Positions 42,138 through 51,672 of a stretch of DNA of 64,000 nt are shown here, one piece after another. Under the pieces are notes generated by a model that was not told the origin of the DNA, made no database searches, and was given only the letters and a program-made list of their open reading frames with translations. Source of the stretch: Bremia lactucae (lineage: Eukaryota > Oomycota > Peronosporomycetes > Peronosporales > Peronosporaceae); NCBI RefSeq assembly GCF_004359215.1, contig NW_027152195.1:436592-500591 (forward strand), in the 5' to 3' direction. How positions within the stretch are numbered: position 1 is the first letter of the stretch; every line of letters begins with the position of its first letter. A program made the position numbers and the translations under genes.

Positions 42138-42857
42138 ATGAACGGCATCTTCCCAGGAAACAGTAGCCTTGTCCAGCAGCTAGACAGTGCGTTTCTGCAG
42201 AGTTTCCTTTTGCTTCCATCTTTTCAATGCATAAGCTCGACAGGTTCATCACTAAAAAATGTTGAGCAGAGCAAGTGCTGATGGTCTTGCGCGACGGCCG
42301 CCATCTTGTTGGATACCTCCGGAGCTTCGATCAATTCTGTGCGTGAAAACTTCATGCTCATTTTTCGTAGTTTGATGGCCAACGTGGCTCTGTAGTTAAA
42401 TTCAAGGACAAGTTACTCACTTCATGATGTACTTATTGTTGCAACGATTTATTGCAGCAAATATCATTTTGGAAAATACGTTTGAGCGCCACGTAGCTGG
42501 AAAAATATTTTGTGATATCGAGCTGGGTTTAAACATTATTCGGTAGGAAATCACTACCTATCATATACTCTATGCCTCGTCTTTAGAATTCTACGCTCGT
42601 ATTCAACTGATTGTTTCAATAGTGGAGACAATATTGTTCTTCTCGGTGAACTGGTAGGAACGCGGACCGATCTGATCGAATTTCGATGACGATGCTAATC
42701 TTCATGGTATTGGAATTGGTAGGATAGCGACAAGGAGCGCGACCAGCCTCATATGAATCGCGTGGAGCTGGAAGAAGTGTTGGAGGCCGAAGAACGTTTA
42801 AACAAGGAAGGCAACACCAGTGTGCGTCAGCAGTGGGATTTTGACCAGCAACATTAA
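42138..42857 (+). CDS. LSM1: U6 snRNA-associated Sm-like protein LSm1
   Basis: Five exons: 42138-42186, 42270-42338, 42458-42542, 42623-42653 and 42723-42857, all with GT-AG introns of 69-119 bp, giving 122 residues. Joined, they read MNGIFPGNSSLVQQLDKQV, then VLRDGRHLVGYLRSFDQFSN (Sm1), GDNIVLLGELDSDKERDQPH (Sm2) and a C-terminal RVELEEVLEAEERL helix. This matches LSm1, the subunit specific to the cytoplasmic LSm1-7 ring that binds oligoadenylated mRNA ends and promotes decapping. No single open frame exceeds about 45 codons, so simple gene finders may miss it. Confidence 0.9.
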
Positions 42858-42971
42858 TAAATAAAGACGACATTGTGAAGGTTGCCTCTACAAAACTTCG
42901 TTTTACGTATCAAACACCAATTATAATTAAGTTCTTAGCCGCTCGTTCTGGTGGCGAGACTTAACACCAGC

Positions 42972-43379
42972 ATGGCCGAAGAACTCAAGATCGCGACACT
43001 GCCAGACACGGACAACACGAGCCTAAAGTGCGCCGCACGAATCTTGGCACATGAGTGCGCCGATGTCAACATTGCATTTATGCGCTGTAAGCAGCGCGAT
43101 GAAAACCCGCGTAGCTGCCTCGTACAGGGGGAAAAAGTTACGGCTGCCGTGCTTAAGACGTACATTGAAATAATATTACAAATAATTTAAGCAAAGCTTT
43201 TAACGTTTTGGTGTAGGCTTCGAGAGGTAGAGACTCATTGCGGTGAGACGTATATGGCGTACAAGAAAGCTTTGAAGAAAAACTGGCACCGAATTGACGA
43301 GGCGCGAACCGAGCAGGCCGCTTTGGAAGATTGCTGGCGAAAGTACAAGGGCTACAACTCGAAACAGGAGGATCAGTAG
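42972..43379 (+). CDS. NDUFA8: NADH dehydrogenase 1 alpha subcomplex subunit 8-like (CHCH)
   Basis: Two exons, 42972-43159 and 43217-43379, intron of 57 bp (GTACAT...TGTAG), giving 116 residues. It has CX9C-type pairs (CAARILAHECADVN, FMRCKQRDENPRSC) and a second CHCH region (THCGETYMAYKKAL ... LEDCWRKYKG). The pattern FMxCKxxDENPRxCLxxG is typical of NDUFA8, a disulphide-rich complex I subunit on the intermembrane-space side, here in the short plant-like form. It lies 114 bp after LSM1 on the same strand. Confidence 0.82.
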
Positions 43380-43565
43380 ATGCATGTAAAAAAACACTTG
43401 TGGCGTCTAGATCCGAGGGAATTAGCGGGCCGAAGACTGCAATGAGACTGAATATATCAAAAGAGTCACCGTCATTTGTATTTCTCTGCTTCTTCCTTGC
43501 TCCTTGAGTAGGAGACTGCACATTAAATGACACATCTCGTCGAGAATTGCGTGAAAACAATACAA

Positions 43566-45361
43566 TCAAGTGTGCTTGAAGGGGCCACCGCCCACGCCAA
43601 TATCGAGGCAGGCTTCAGTTGTATCAGCAGATGTCGAGAGACTGGTTTTTGCTGAAACACTAGATGACATAGTACCTGTGGACGCATCCTCAAACCGACC
43701 ACGATAGGCCCAAAGACCCAGTGCAGGATTAGAAATGTAAAAAAATCGCTCGCCTTTCGTATCGACATTCCAGCCATCCTTCAGTTGGTCTACTGGGTAC
43801 TTGGCACTTTGTTCTTTCAGGTCGCCGTAGTTAAAACCAACTCCTTCAATCTCCTCCCGCGTCAGATAACCAGGGCAGTACGTAATACGGAAGCGATTCT
43901 CAGACGAACCGTGAATCAAATGCGCTACTGCACTTAAATTTTTCATCAAGTCGCGGTTGGCATTTAAGTGAGCAAGTACTTCCTAAGACATTAACGGTTT
44001 ATAGAAGAAGTCTCTAAAAATTACTTGCATGGAAGTCGTACCGGTGTAGTTCGGTAACCATATTTACGGATGAGCTCGTCGATACGCTTATCCTCGCCAA
44101 AGCGCGCCACACCAGGAGCAAGCACGATGAGCTCTCCGTCATCGGCGATTGCCATGCGTGTACGGTAAATCGATTTGTTCCCAAGCCATGTTGACTTAAA
44201 TTCCTCAGGGTCTAGGTACACCACCACCTTTTGAATTGGAGCATCCAGAAGCTCAAAGTTCACTTCAAGCGACAACTCAGCCGCCTTCATAAAGCACTCC
44301 TCATCATCTCCAATAAAGATACCACGCGTCACGAGATTGCCTTGCTCTCTACGCATCAGCACGTCAGCAAAGCTCAAGTTATAAACAATCTTAATGGTAT
44401 CCCACCCGCGTCCTATCACCGTTTGAACGTAAATAAGAGGAAATTTCTGGAGAAAGTGGGTGGAGGCGTAATTGAGGATACGACGCAACGGGTTGTCGGC
44501 ACGTCCCATCATTCGTTCCATGCCATAAACCGCCCCAATAAAGTGCGAGAAGTTTATACCTTCACTTCCACCAGTTCCAACAAAGATGTTCTTGTTGAAA
44601 TTGGCCATGCCCATAACTTCGTGCGGAACAACTTGACCAATCGATAATACTAGATCATGGCGTCCTTCCCACAGCTAGACAAACAACACGCGTTTCTTTA
44701 AGTTAGAAAGTAGGCATGATTGATCTGAATAAAAAGAGTACGTGCCAGCTTGTTAATCTGCGCTGGCCACGGCTCGTTCACTTTACCGTCGCTAGCCTCC
44801 TGAACAAGATTTGCTGGTACCTCACCGATCGTTATCACATCGTTTCTATTGTAGCCACACGAATCAATTAGCCTTGTATACTTTCAATTGTATGAAATGC
44901 ACGTAACAAGCCTCCAATCGTGCACGCGAAAAAGATATTTTGGAATATCACCAAACATCTATTGTAGTGGAGCTAAAGTCAATCCCAAATTAATAAAAAA
45001 AACTCTCTTGCTCCTTACCTTGCAAATCTCATCGTCTGACATAGGATCGTGCGTGCCTAATGCTGGCAGCACATCAACCACCTTGTCCTGCAAATATTCA
45101 TAAGCATATTGCGACAACAATCCAGCCTTCCTACATCGAAATAGCAGTTATAAAAGTTATGTGCATACAAAATCCTTTGTCAGCTGCAGCAATTGACGCG
45201 TACGAATGGAATCGCGTGAAGTCCGGTGGCACGATTACTGCCCTATCAAACTTTGCACCTCGTTGCGATTCAAGCTTTTGCAGCGTATCTTGCAAGATCT
45301 CGCGCAGTCGTGTGTCCGACAACTCGGTGGTCTTGGAGCCTTCAGCGAAGAGTAGCGTCAT
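43566..45361 (-). CDS. LarA-like (DUF2088, lactate racemase superfamily) protein
   Basis: Seven inferred minus-strand exons: 45361-45198, 45130-45019, 44958-44912, 44845-44746, 44674-44406, 44348-44042 and 43982-43566, giving 471 residues. Landmarks: VIVPPDFTRFHSYA, VVDVLPALGTHDPMSDDE, MFGDIPKYLFRVHDWRNDV, LVLSIGQVVPHEVMGMANF, FVGTGGSEGINFSHF, then FIGDDEECFMKAAELSLEVN, YLDPEEFKSTWLGNKSIYRT and YCPGYLTREEIEGVGFNYGD. GTHDP and VPHEV fall where LarA has its GFHRP and ESHFF histidines. LarA uses a nickel-pincer cofactor to racemise lactate; the substrate here is unknown. Introns 3 and 4 (44911-44846, 44745-44675) appear to have GC donors. The family looks bacterial, suggesting old transfer. Confidence 0.65.
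44349..44405 (-). other. In-frame 57-bp intron in the LarA-like gene
   Basis: Donor GTGGGA at 44405, acceptor GCGTAG at 44349, with a branch-like GCTGAC before it. It is 19 codons with no stop. Removal joins VIGRG to EQGNLVTRG and restores the length I expect from bacterial relatives. Confidence 0.7.
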
Positions 45362-45459
45362 GTTCAACTATCAAATGAGAAGACTAAAATTTAACTTGAC
45401 AGATATTACACGTGATTGACCAGTGTATGTATTTTTTTAGATAGTGATTTGTCGGACTG

Positions 45460-45809
45460 AAGTTGCCCTATAAAACACAAACCTATTAAGAACACTTTGT
45501 GTACTTAAGGGGATGGTCTTCGACCTGCAACCCTTGCGTATGTGATGCACATGCCCTCTTATGAAAAGTGCCGTCGACGATGGAAGAGGCATACGAAATT
45601 GCCTTAGTTAGAAAGCAATCCTTCAATAGTGCATGGTCAACTGCTTGGTATCAGCCGTCGGCAGAGAGGTCGGATGTTACTCGTATGGAATTGGCGTTAT
45701 CTGCTACAAGTGCGGCAAGCGTGGCCATATGATGTGTAACGGGCCAAAGTTGCTCTAATGTTGCACATTCCTCGTTAAGGTCACTTGGTGTACTTAAGGG
45801 GATGGTCAA
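45460..45809 (+). mobile_element. Gag zinc-knuckle fragment and second-family LTR pieces
   Basis: 45460-45560 and 45739-45809 contain the TGTACTTAAGGGGATGGTC block also seen near 3235, so they are LTR pieces of one family. Between them 45570-45740 encodes a Gag-like stretch (MEEAYEIALVRKQSFNSAWS, then AWYQPSAERSDVTRMEL) and, after a frame change, CYKCGKRGHMMC, a CCHC knuckle shortened by two residues. The right piece is cut by the LTR that begins at 45810, a nested insertion. Confidence 0.65.
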
Positions 45810-46260
45810 TGTAACGGGGCACTGCGACTTGTACTGTTTCAGTACAAGTCCACTTCACACTGCTTCAGATGTGAGTGGTGCCTCTCGTTAAGTAACGTAC
45901 ACTGTACGTGTAGAGGAAGACTTCTCTTAAGGCAAGTTAGCTTAAGAGGGTAAAATGAAAACTGTATTAATATAGTTAAGTGTCTTTGTTAATCTATCTT
46001 TGTAAATGTTGTCTTAACTATAAACTAATACTAAACATGTAAATGAATTCTTATCTATCTTATCTCGTAACTCTCTTTGATTACTTCTACAGCTGATTAG
46101 TCTGCGGAATAAATAGACATAATGGTCTATACCTATTTATGGATAAGAATTCAGGAAATTACTATTTAAAGTAATTTCCTCCAAATATTATCTACCTTTT
46201 GGATAATATTAATTAACAATCTTTTATTGTTAATTTCATGTAACGATACACCCCGTTACA
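45810..46260 (-). mobile_element. LTR of the chromodomain gypsy family, nested insertion
   Basis: 451 bp, TGTAACGGGG at the left and CCCCGTTACA at the right. A polypurine tract on the minus strand (AAGGGAGGGGTGA, 46273-46261) abuts its right end, so it is the 3' LTR of a minus-oriented element. It interrupts an older LTR fragment at 45809. Confidence 0.8.
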
Positions 46261-46301
46261 TCACCCCTCCCTTAAACGACAATCACTCTGAATGTCATTA
46301 G

Positions 46302-46960
46302 GTGGAGTGGTCGCTAAATGACCACTTAATTTTTAAAATGATTTTGATTGGTCAGATCCATCATTTTAAATTCCATCGCATGAAGGAACAATTCATGCGG
46401 GGTGAGGATAGTGTTGAACCTTCGGCTGCGGTTCGTGCAGCCGCGGGTGACGCATTGTTATCTCTTGCGGTAGACGTTCCGTCTACCGTAGTGTCTTCCA
46501 CTCGCACAACACTTGGTGTTGCGAGTGCACGTGGTGATTCACCACGTGAGTACGACCCCTCTTTAGAGGTCGATTATGAGTGCGAGTCGGACGAAATGGC
46601 CGACTCGGGGAGGATGGAACAGTCGCCTGATACCCGTCAGGCGGCTGATTATGAGCCTTCGAATGAGACGGCTCATTCCGATAGACGTGTGAACAGTCTA
46701 TTTGGTTCCGACGATGAGGATGATCCCTCATCGCCCGTACGATCTTTCGTACGGTNNNNNNNNNNNNNNNNNNNNNNNNNNNNNNNNNNNNNNNNNNNNN
46801 NNNNNNNNNNNNNNNNNNNNNNNNNNNNNNNNNNNNNNNNNNNNNNNNNNNNNNNGCAAAGATGAGATTCTGATCCGACACACCATAATAATTCCTTAGT
46901 AGCCGAAAGAATTGCTCTGTTTGATTGTGTGGGAATTGCCACGTATCCAAATGAGTACGG
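46302..46960 (+). mobile_element. Antisense accessory gene of the gypsy element (aORF), copy 2, N-terminal part
   Basis: The plus strand is open from 46302 to the gap at 46756 (about 150 codons): SAAVRAAAGDALLSLA, then SARGDSPREYDPSLEVDY, CESDEMADSGRMEQSPDTRQ and the acidic FGSDDEDDPSSPV. It is clearly homologous to 59972-60340 (AGARGDTPRDCDISLEVDY, KSDEMADSGRTEQSPDHRQ). It starts about 40 bp inside the LTR and polypurine tract and runs opposite to the element. The rest is lost in the gap; 46856-46960 carries no recognisable continuation. Confidence 0.65.
46756..46855. other. Assembly gap of 100 N
   Basis: Exactly 100 N within the retroelement insertion; the true size is unknown. It probably replaces a repeat that could not be assembled. 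Confidence 0.99.
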
Positions 46961-47480
46961 TGGACTGTTTTGCTTTTAAGTACGATTGCGTGGAAACATG
47001 CGACGTGTGAAATTCGGAGTGTGCTCTGGGTCGCAGCTTGTTTACGGGCTTGCTGCTTTCAAAGATTATTTCTTCTTGCAGTAGCGCCCGTACAGCGTGT
47101 GTGACGCGAGAGCGTTTATACTGGTCGCAGCGAATAGAGCGCGAGAGCTGTCTGGATTGCGAATTTTGGAGGATACATTCTTATAGCAATTTCTGTTACT
47201 ATTGCGTAATTGATATCATGTTTAACCTCAAAAAAATGTACATAAGTGTATAAAGCAATGTTTCCTGCATGTAATGATACGTTTTGACTGTCGAGCATAC
47301 CAGTCTTGTGTTCCTGTTAACGGTTAAAGTCTGAAGACTTTCAAACTGCTCACTTTTTTCGTCGAACCTTAAACTCCGTCATGTTGACTTGATGAATAGA
47401 TAAAAATGTTGTTGTCGTTAGACCACTAAAATAAAATTAAATTTTGATTTAATGCTTAAACATATCTGGCTAGACGCGAA
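46961..47480. other. Intergenic stretch before TAM41, nothing recognised
   Basis: No supported gene. A 71-codon plus-strand open stretch at 47038 has no family features and is Ser/Cys-rich by chance composition. The last 100 bp are AT-rich and probably hold the TAM41 promoter. Confidence 0.6.
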
Positions 47481-48704
47481 ATGAGTCTATCGACATCGCT
47501 GAAACAGGCACTGAACGCCACCTTTCCTCGCGTTGCCTTTACTCTGGCCTATGGATCAGGCGTATTTCAGCAAAAGAACCACGATGCCAGTGCTTCTATG
47601 GTGGATCTGGTCTTTGCAGTGGATGATGCACAAGCTTGGCACGAACAAAACATAGCACTTAACCCGCAGCACTACTCTCTACTCGAATATTTGGGTGCAG
47701 CTCACATCGCTGCCTTCCAAGAAAAATTCGGTGCAGGCGTGTATTATAACACCTTGGTAGTTGCTGCGATGTGCAGCATTATTTACTTGCAGCTGTAGTG
47801 TAATTGACTCGTGTAACGTGTAGGTACCGTTGACAGGCAAGTTGCTTGGTACACGTCTCATTAAGTATGGTATAATAAGCACAAAGACGCTGTGCGAGGA
47901 TTTATTGACCTGGAATACGCTTTATCTCAGTGGCAGAATGCATAAACCTGTACGTTGATTGCATCGCAATTGGCAGATAAATGGGAATGGCTAATTAATG
48001 TGGTCGATGCAGGTGAAGATACTCGCTACGAATGACATGATACAAAAGGCAAGCTCGGTGAATTTGTCTCATGCACTTAATTACGCACTACTGTGCTTGC
48101 CGGAGAAATTCTCGGAACACGATTTGTACATGGTAGGAGAATTTCGCTATCAGATTTAAGATGATTGCACTCAGACTTGATTGTGTGCAAGTAGAAAATT
48201 GCAGGAATTTCCTATATGGGCGATTTTCGAATGAAGTTTGGTGAGAATCCCAAGAAAGTGCGCAATATTGTTGATGGCAATCTTAACTTGTTCCAGAAGC
48301 TCTATCAGCATAAAGTACAGGTACGAATAGCGACTCTGACAAACGCTTTGAACTGACTCTTATAGTTTAATTTGTCTTTATAGGACTCTCCTTTTATGTC
48401 TCGGTCGCTTACGGATAGCGATGTGTTGCTTGCTAATAGTAGCGATGGCAAAGTAAGACAATCAATTGTCGAAGCACTTCCGTCCAATGTACTCCAGCGT
48501 CTTGCTGCCAAATCACCTAATTATGATCCTCAGACTATTTCGAAGAAGCATTTACAGCGCGTGATTGCATCTATTGTTTTCCGATCAAGTCGATCGCAGA
48601 GTATTAAAGGCATCGCCACCGCTGGCGGGGCTAAGGCTATCGTCTATGTTGCTCAAAAGTTAAAGCGCACTTATTTAAACCAATTTAGCCGCATGATTAA
48701 ATAA
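47481..48704 (+). CDS. TAM41: Mitochondrial CDP-diacylglycerol synthase TAM41 (MMP37)
   Basis: Five exons, 47481-47756, 47824-47949, 48013-48132, 48195-48320 and 48384-48704, all GT-AG with introns of 62-67 bp, giving 322 residues. Landmarks: FTLAYGSGVFQQ, MVDLVFAVDDAQAWHEQNI (metal-binding Asp residues), GAGVYYNTLV, LIKYGIISTKTLCEDLLTWN, GISYMGDFRMKFGENPKKV and the C-terminal IVYVAQKLKRTYLN. TAM41 makes CDP-diacylglycerol from phosphatidic acid on the matrix side of the inner membrane, the first step toward cardiolipin. No clear presequence is seen. It is 49 bp from the convergent next gene. Confidence 0.92.
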
Positions 48705-48753
48705 CAAGATGAAAAAATAACGACGTTATATTTTTTTCTACAGCAACAGCTAC

Positions 48754-49746
48754 TTACAACATCAACACCTTCTTGAGATTTTGCACCTGAACCTTTGTCT
48801 CTTGGGCGACATCTCTGCTCTCTCCGTTCAGTGCATCAATATGGTTGATACAACTATTGCACTTGGCAACAATGACCTCCTCACTTTGCTTACACGCCGC
48901 CATAAAGTCAGGGCCAATCATCGCAAATTCCACAAGTCCCTCCACTGCGCTTTCACATAAATCCACATCCTTGTAACTAATAAGAGCCGCAACTGACTGG
49001 ACATAAAAATCCTTTTTCAACACCAAATCTGCCGTCGAACGCGAGTTGCGAATCAAATATCGCAAAAGGAACAACGATTTTCGCTGGAGCCGGATATCCG
49101 TGGCGCTTTTTAAATTTGATTGCAATACTTCAAGACCGTTACAACTGCTGGACAATAACCTCGACTCGGCTGCTGCATGGTGGCGAACTAGACACGAGAT
49201 GCATAATAGGGCCTTTACACGGCACGTGACGTCCTCATCCTCGCGGGCCTGAGAGCACAGCACCTCGAGCAAACCGCTGTCCACAGCGGCATCCTGGCAA
49301 AAAGGATTGTTTTGCACCACGACAGCGCACACTTCGGCTGCTAGCGCACGAGACGACTGCGGTCTGTACTTATAAATGACATTCATCATGACGCGCAAGC
49401 CTCCCATCTTGACAAAGTTCTGGGCATTGTCAATCTGATCGATGCGCGTCAAGAGCTCATCAAGTAGAGCGTCTTTGTATTGAGCGAGCTCTTCTGGTGA
49501 GACGTCTGTATTTTCGTCAGCGATCGTGCCATCTTCTGTGGCGAATACGAGACGCGGGTCTTCGCCTTCTAAGATACGAAGAATATCCTTTACGCGCTCG
49601 TTCTCATCCATCACGCCTTCATTCATAACTTTCTCAAGAAATTGGCGCTTTTCCTCAGATATAGGCGTGACCTCTGTCGGTGTTGTGCCATCCGTTTGCT
49701 TCATTGTCCACTTCATGAGCGCTTGCCATTTTGCTGGGTCAGTCAT
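48754..49746 (-). CDS. Hsp70 nucleotide exchange factor, FES1/HSPBP1 type
   Basis: 330 residues, no intron. The N-terminus (MTDPAKWQALMKWTMKQTDG) matches the Fes1 N-terminal signature, followed by LLDELLTRIDQIDNAQNFVK and armadillo-like repeats (MGGLRVMMNVIYKYRPQSSR, LSSSCNGLEVLQSNLKSATD, LFLLRYLIRNSRS). This family binds the Hsp70 ATPase lobe and releases ADP in the cytosol. There is no signal peptide or ER-retention sequence, so the ER relative SIL1 is less likely. Divergent from the polyprenol reductase gene with 177 bp between. Confidence 0.88.
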   Translation of the reverse strand: MTDPAKWQALMKWTMKQTDGTTPTEVTPISEEKRQFLEKVMNEGVMDENERVKDILRILEGEDPRLVFATEDGTIADENTDVSPEELAQYKDALLDELLTRIDQIDNAQNFVKMGGLRVMMNVIYKYRPQSSRALAAEVCAVVVQNNPFCQDAAVDSGLLEVLCSQAREDEDVTCRVKALLCISCLVRHHAAAESRLLSSSCNGLEVLQSNLKSATDIRLQRKSLFLLRYLIRNSRSTADLVLKKDFYVQSVAALISYKDVDLCESAVEGLVEFAMIGPDFMAACKQSEEVIVAKCNSCINHIDALNGESRDVAQETKVQVQNLKKVLML

Positions 49747-49923
49747 TACGACAATGTGGAATTTTCGAAAACCACATATTTGAGGAACAATCTAGAATTA
49801 TACGAAAATTGTAAACGTCTTTATTTGGTGAAATCAATAACTTAATGCATCGCCGTTTTCGATTTTTTTTATATTTTATATTTTATCTTATAAAATTTTG
49901 TTTATCGAAATCTGTCAGCAGAC

Positions 49924-50848
49924 ATGGACTTGCTACTGCTGCTGCAGCTCGCATGGCTGTTTGCCGTATTAATTGGGCTGCTCTCGTTTAGCAGCCATTT
50001 CTGCCGTTGTTTCGTGCTACACGGCAAAACTCGCACTTCTGCTGCCATTCCTCAATTTTTACGTATAGAGGTACCCAAGAGCTACTATACGTGGTTCTAC
50101 CTCATTGGAGCGCTGCATAGCAATTTGATACTAGCGCTTGTGATCATTTGGAAGGATACTCGAATGGTGCAAAAGGCACTGCATCTTGCGCATCCATTAG
50201 CTGGCCTAGTAGGCAACGGTGCCATTCCAATCCAGCCGCACTCAATACTGTTCCTGACACTATTTTCCGTGCATACGACACGTCGATTTCTCGAATCGCT
50301 TTTAGTTACGGAATTTGGCGATTCTATGATGCACGCATCGAGTATGTAAGCGACACTAAATCGTTTGTTTTATATCTTGCTAACAGCTACTAATAATTTT
50401 AGTCATGTTTGTCGGCATCTTTCACTATGTGGCGACGGTGCTTTCTGTTGTCATTGATCCGGGCTTTATACAATTGTATGAGTTCACGGCTTCCCGTTGG
50501 GCGATGTCTGTTGTGGGTATTGTGATTTATTTCATTGCATTCTACCATCAAAGTCGTTGCAATTATTTGCTTGCAAAGCAAAAGCGAGCCAGCACAATGA
50601 AGTACGTGATTCCAAAAGGTGACTGGTTTCGGGCCGTGCGTAGTCCGCTTTACACGACTGAGACCATGCTGTACATCGCATTCGTTCTGGTCACAGGCGG
50701 TACAATTAAAATTCTTTACTTTGTCTTGACCTGGGTGGTGGTCAACCAGGTTTTGCTTGCGCACATCAATTCCCAATGGGTTGAAAACAAGTTTCGTGAA
50801 AAAATTCATGAATTTCCCAAATGGAAATTGTTGCCATACGTCTGGTAA
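49924..50848 (+). CDS. Polyprenol reductase (SRD5A3/DFG10 type)
   Basis: Two exons, 49924-50341 and 50403-50848, intron GTATGT...TTTAG of 61 bp, giving 287 residues. It has about six hydrophobic segments (first at 2-25, LLLLLQLAWLFAVLIGLLSF) and the steroid 5-alpha-reductase C-terminal domain: FYHQSRCNYLLA, YVIPKGDWFRAVRSPLYTTE and a conserved end (EFPKWKLLPYVW). HQxxC, GDWF and the SPxYxxE motif fit SRD5A3 rather than the steroid enzymes. It reduces polyprenol to dolichol in the ER for N-glycosylation. Confidence 0.88.
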
Positions 50849-50904
50849 GAAATGTTACGATTATAAACAAAAGCGAGAGCACGTCACAATATATTTCTAA
50901 GAAT

Positions 50905-51609
50905 TTATGGGGAACTTTCCACTTTCTTACTTTTCTTTACAGGCGCTTCCGACTCCTTCGTCTCCTCATTATTGCCAGTGTCTCCATTTGACTCGCTGTC
51001 GCTTTCCTTGCATTCTTCCTCTCTTTTCCTCTTTTCTGACTCACCTCCGGCGATTTCTTCCCCCTCCTGTTCAGTGGCCCATACCTGTTTGTTCTCTATT
51101 TTCTCCGCTGCCTCCTCCCTCATAATCTGAATTCTAGCCAAGTATTGCCCATACTTGTTGCCAAAGATATTGTGGTAACCTCCTGGCCCGGAGGCACAGC
51201 CCCTACAGCCACTGTGTTTCTCCTGCACCACCTGTCCCTCCGAGAGCTGCTGTCTGGGCACGCGGCAAATACTGACCGTGCCGTAGTTATAATTTTTGCT
51301 GTTGATAGCAAATGTGCTGCACAGTCGTTCGTAACCTGGCTTTTTCCACTTGGCAATTAGACTTGCATCCACAAGTTTACGCCGTACGCAGTAGTCGTAC
51401 ACTTGGCGTGAAATCTTTTTGTACTTGTGAAACATGTCGTACACGTAGCGACTGCGCTGCCAATTAATCTGGTGCACGGGCCAAAGTGCCTCACACTGTC
51501 GTTTTCCCTCATGTGGCTCATTCATCCTTTCACGCAACTCTCTATCCAGCGCGTCCATCACCGGTTGAATGTACTCGTAGCCCGCGGGCTTCTTGCTCCA
51601 TCTCGACAT
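50905..51609 (-). CDS. BUD31/G10 homologue with degenerate zinc cluster and acidic tail
   Basis: 234 residues, no intron. Residues 1-145 align with BUD31: GYEYIQPVMDALDRELRE, NEPHEGKRQCEALWPVHQIN, ISRQVYDYCVRRKLVDASLI and LIAKWKKPGYERLC. The zinc-cluster part reads LCSTFAINSKN ... VSICRVP ... EKHSGCRGC, where typical BUD31 has (from memory) LCCLRC ... NCICRVP ... ECTHCGCRGC, so about five of nine cysteines are gone. A Glu/Lys/Ser-rich tail (about 165-234) ending PVKKSKKVESSP is added; normal BUD31 is about 145 residues. BUD31 is a spliceosome (NTC-associated) protein. This may be a diverged paralogue. Confidence 0.85.
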   Translation of the reverse strand: MSRWSKKPAGYEYIQPVMDALDRELRERMNEPHEGKRQCEALWPVHQINWQRSRYVYDMFHKYKKISRQVYDYCVRRKLVDASLIAKWKKPGYERLCSTFAINSKNYNYGTVSICRVPRQQLSEGQVVQEKHSGCRGCASGPGGYHNIFGNKYGQYLARIQIMREEAAEKIENKQVWATEQEGEEIAGGESEKRKREEECKESDSESNGDTGNNEETKESEAPVKKSKKVESSP

Positions 51610-51672
51610 TCGTTACGTTTTCATAAAATATATTTAAAACAAATTTTAATTTTTATCGTGGCATTTGCTCGT

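Noticed and set aside
47038..47253. 71-codon plus-strand frame upstream of TAM41
   Set aside because: Cys/Ser-rich chance frame between transposon debris and a promoter; no recognisable domain.
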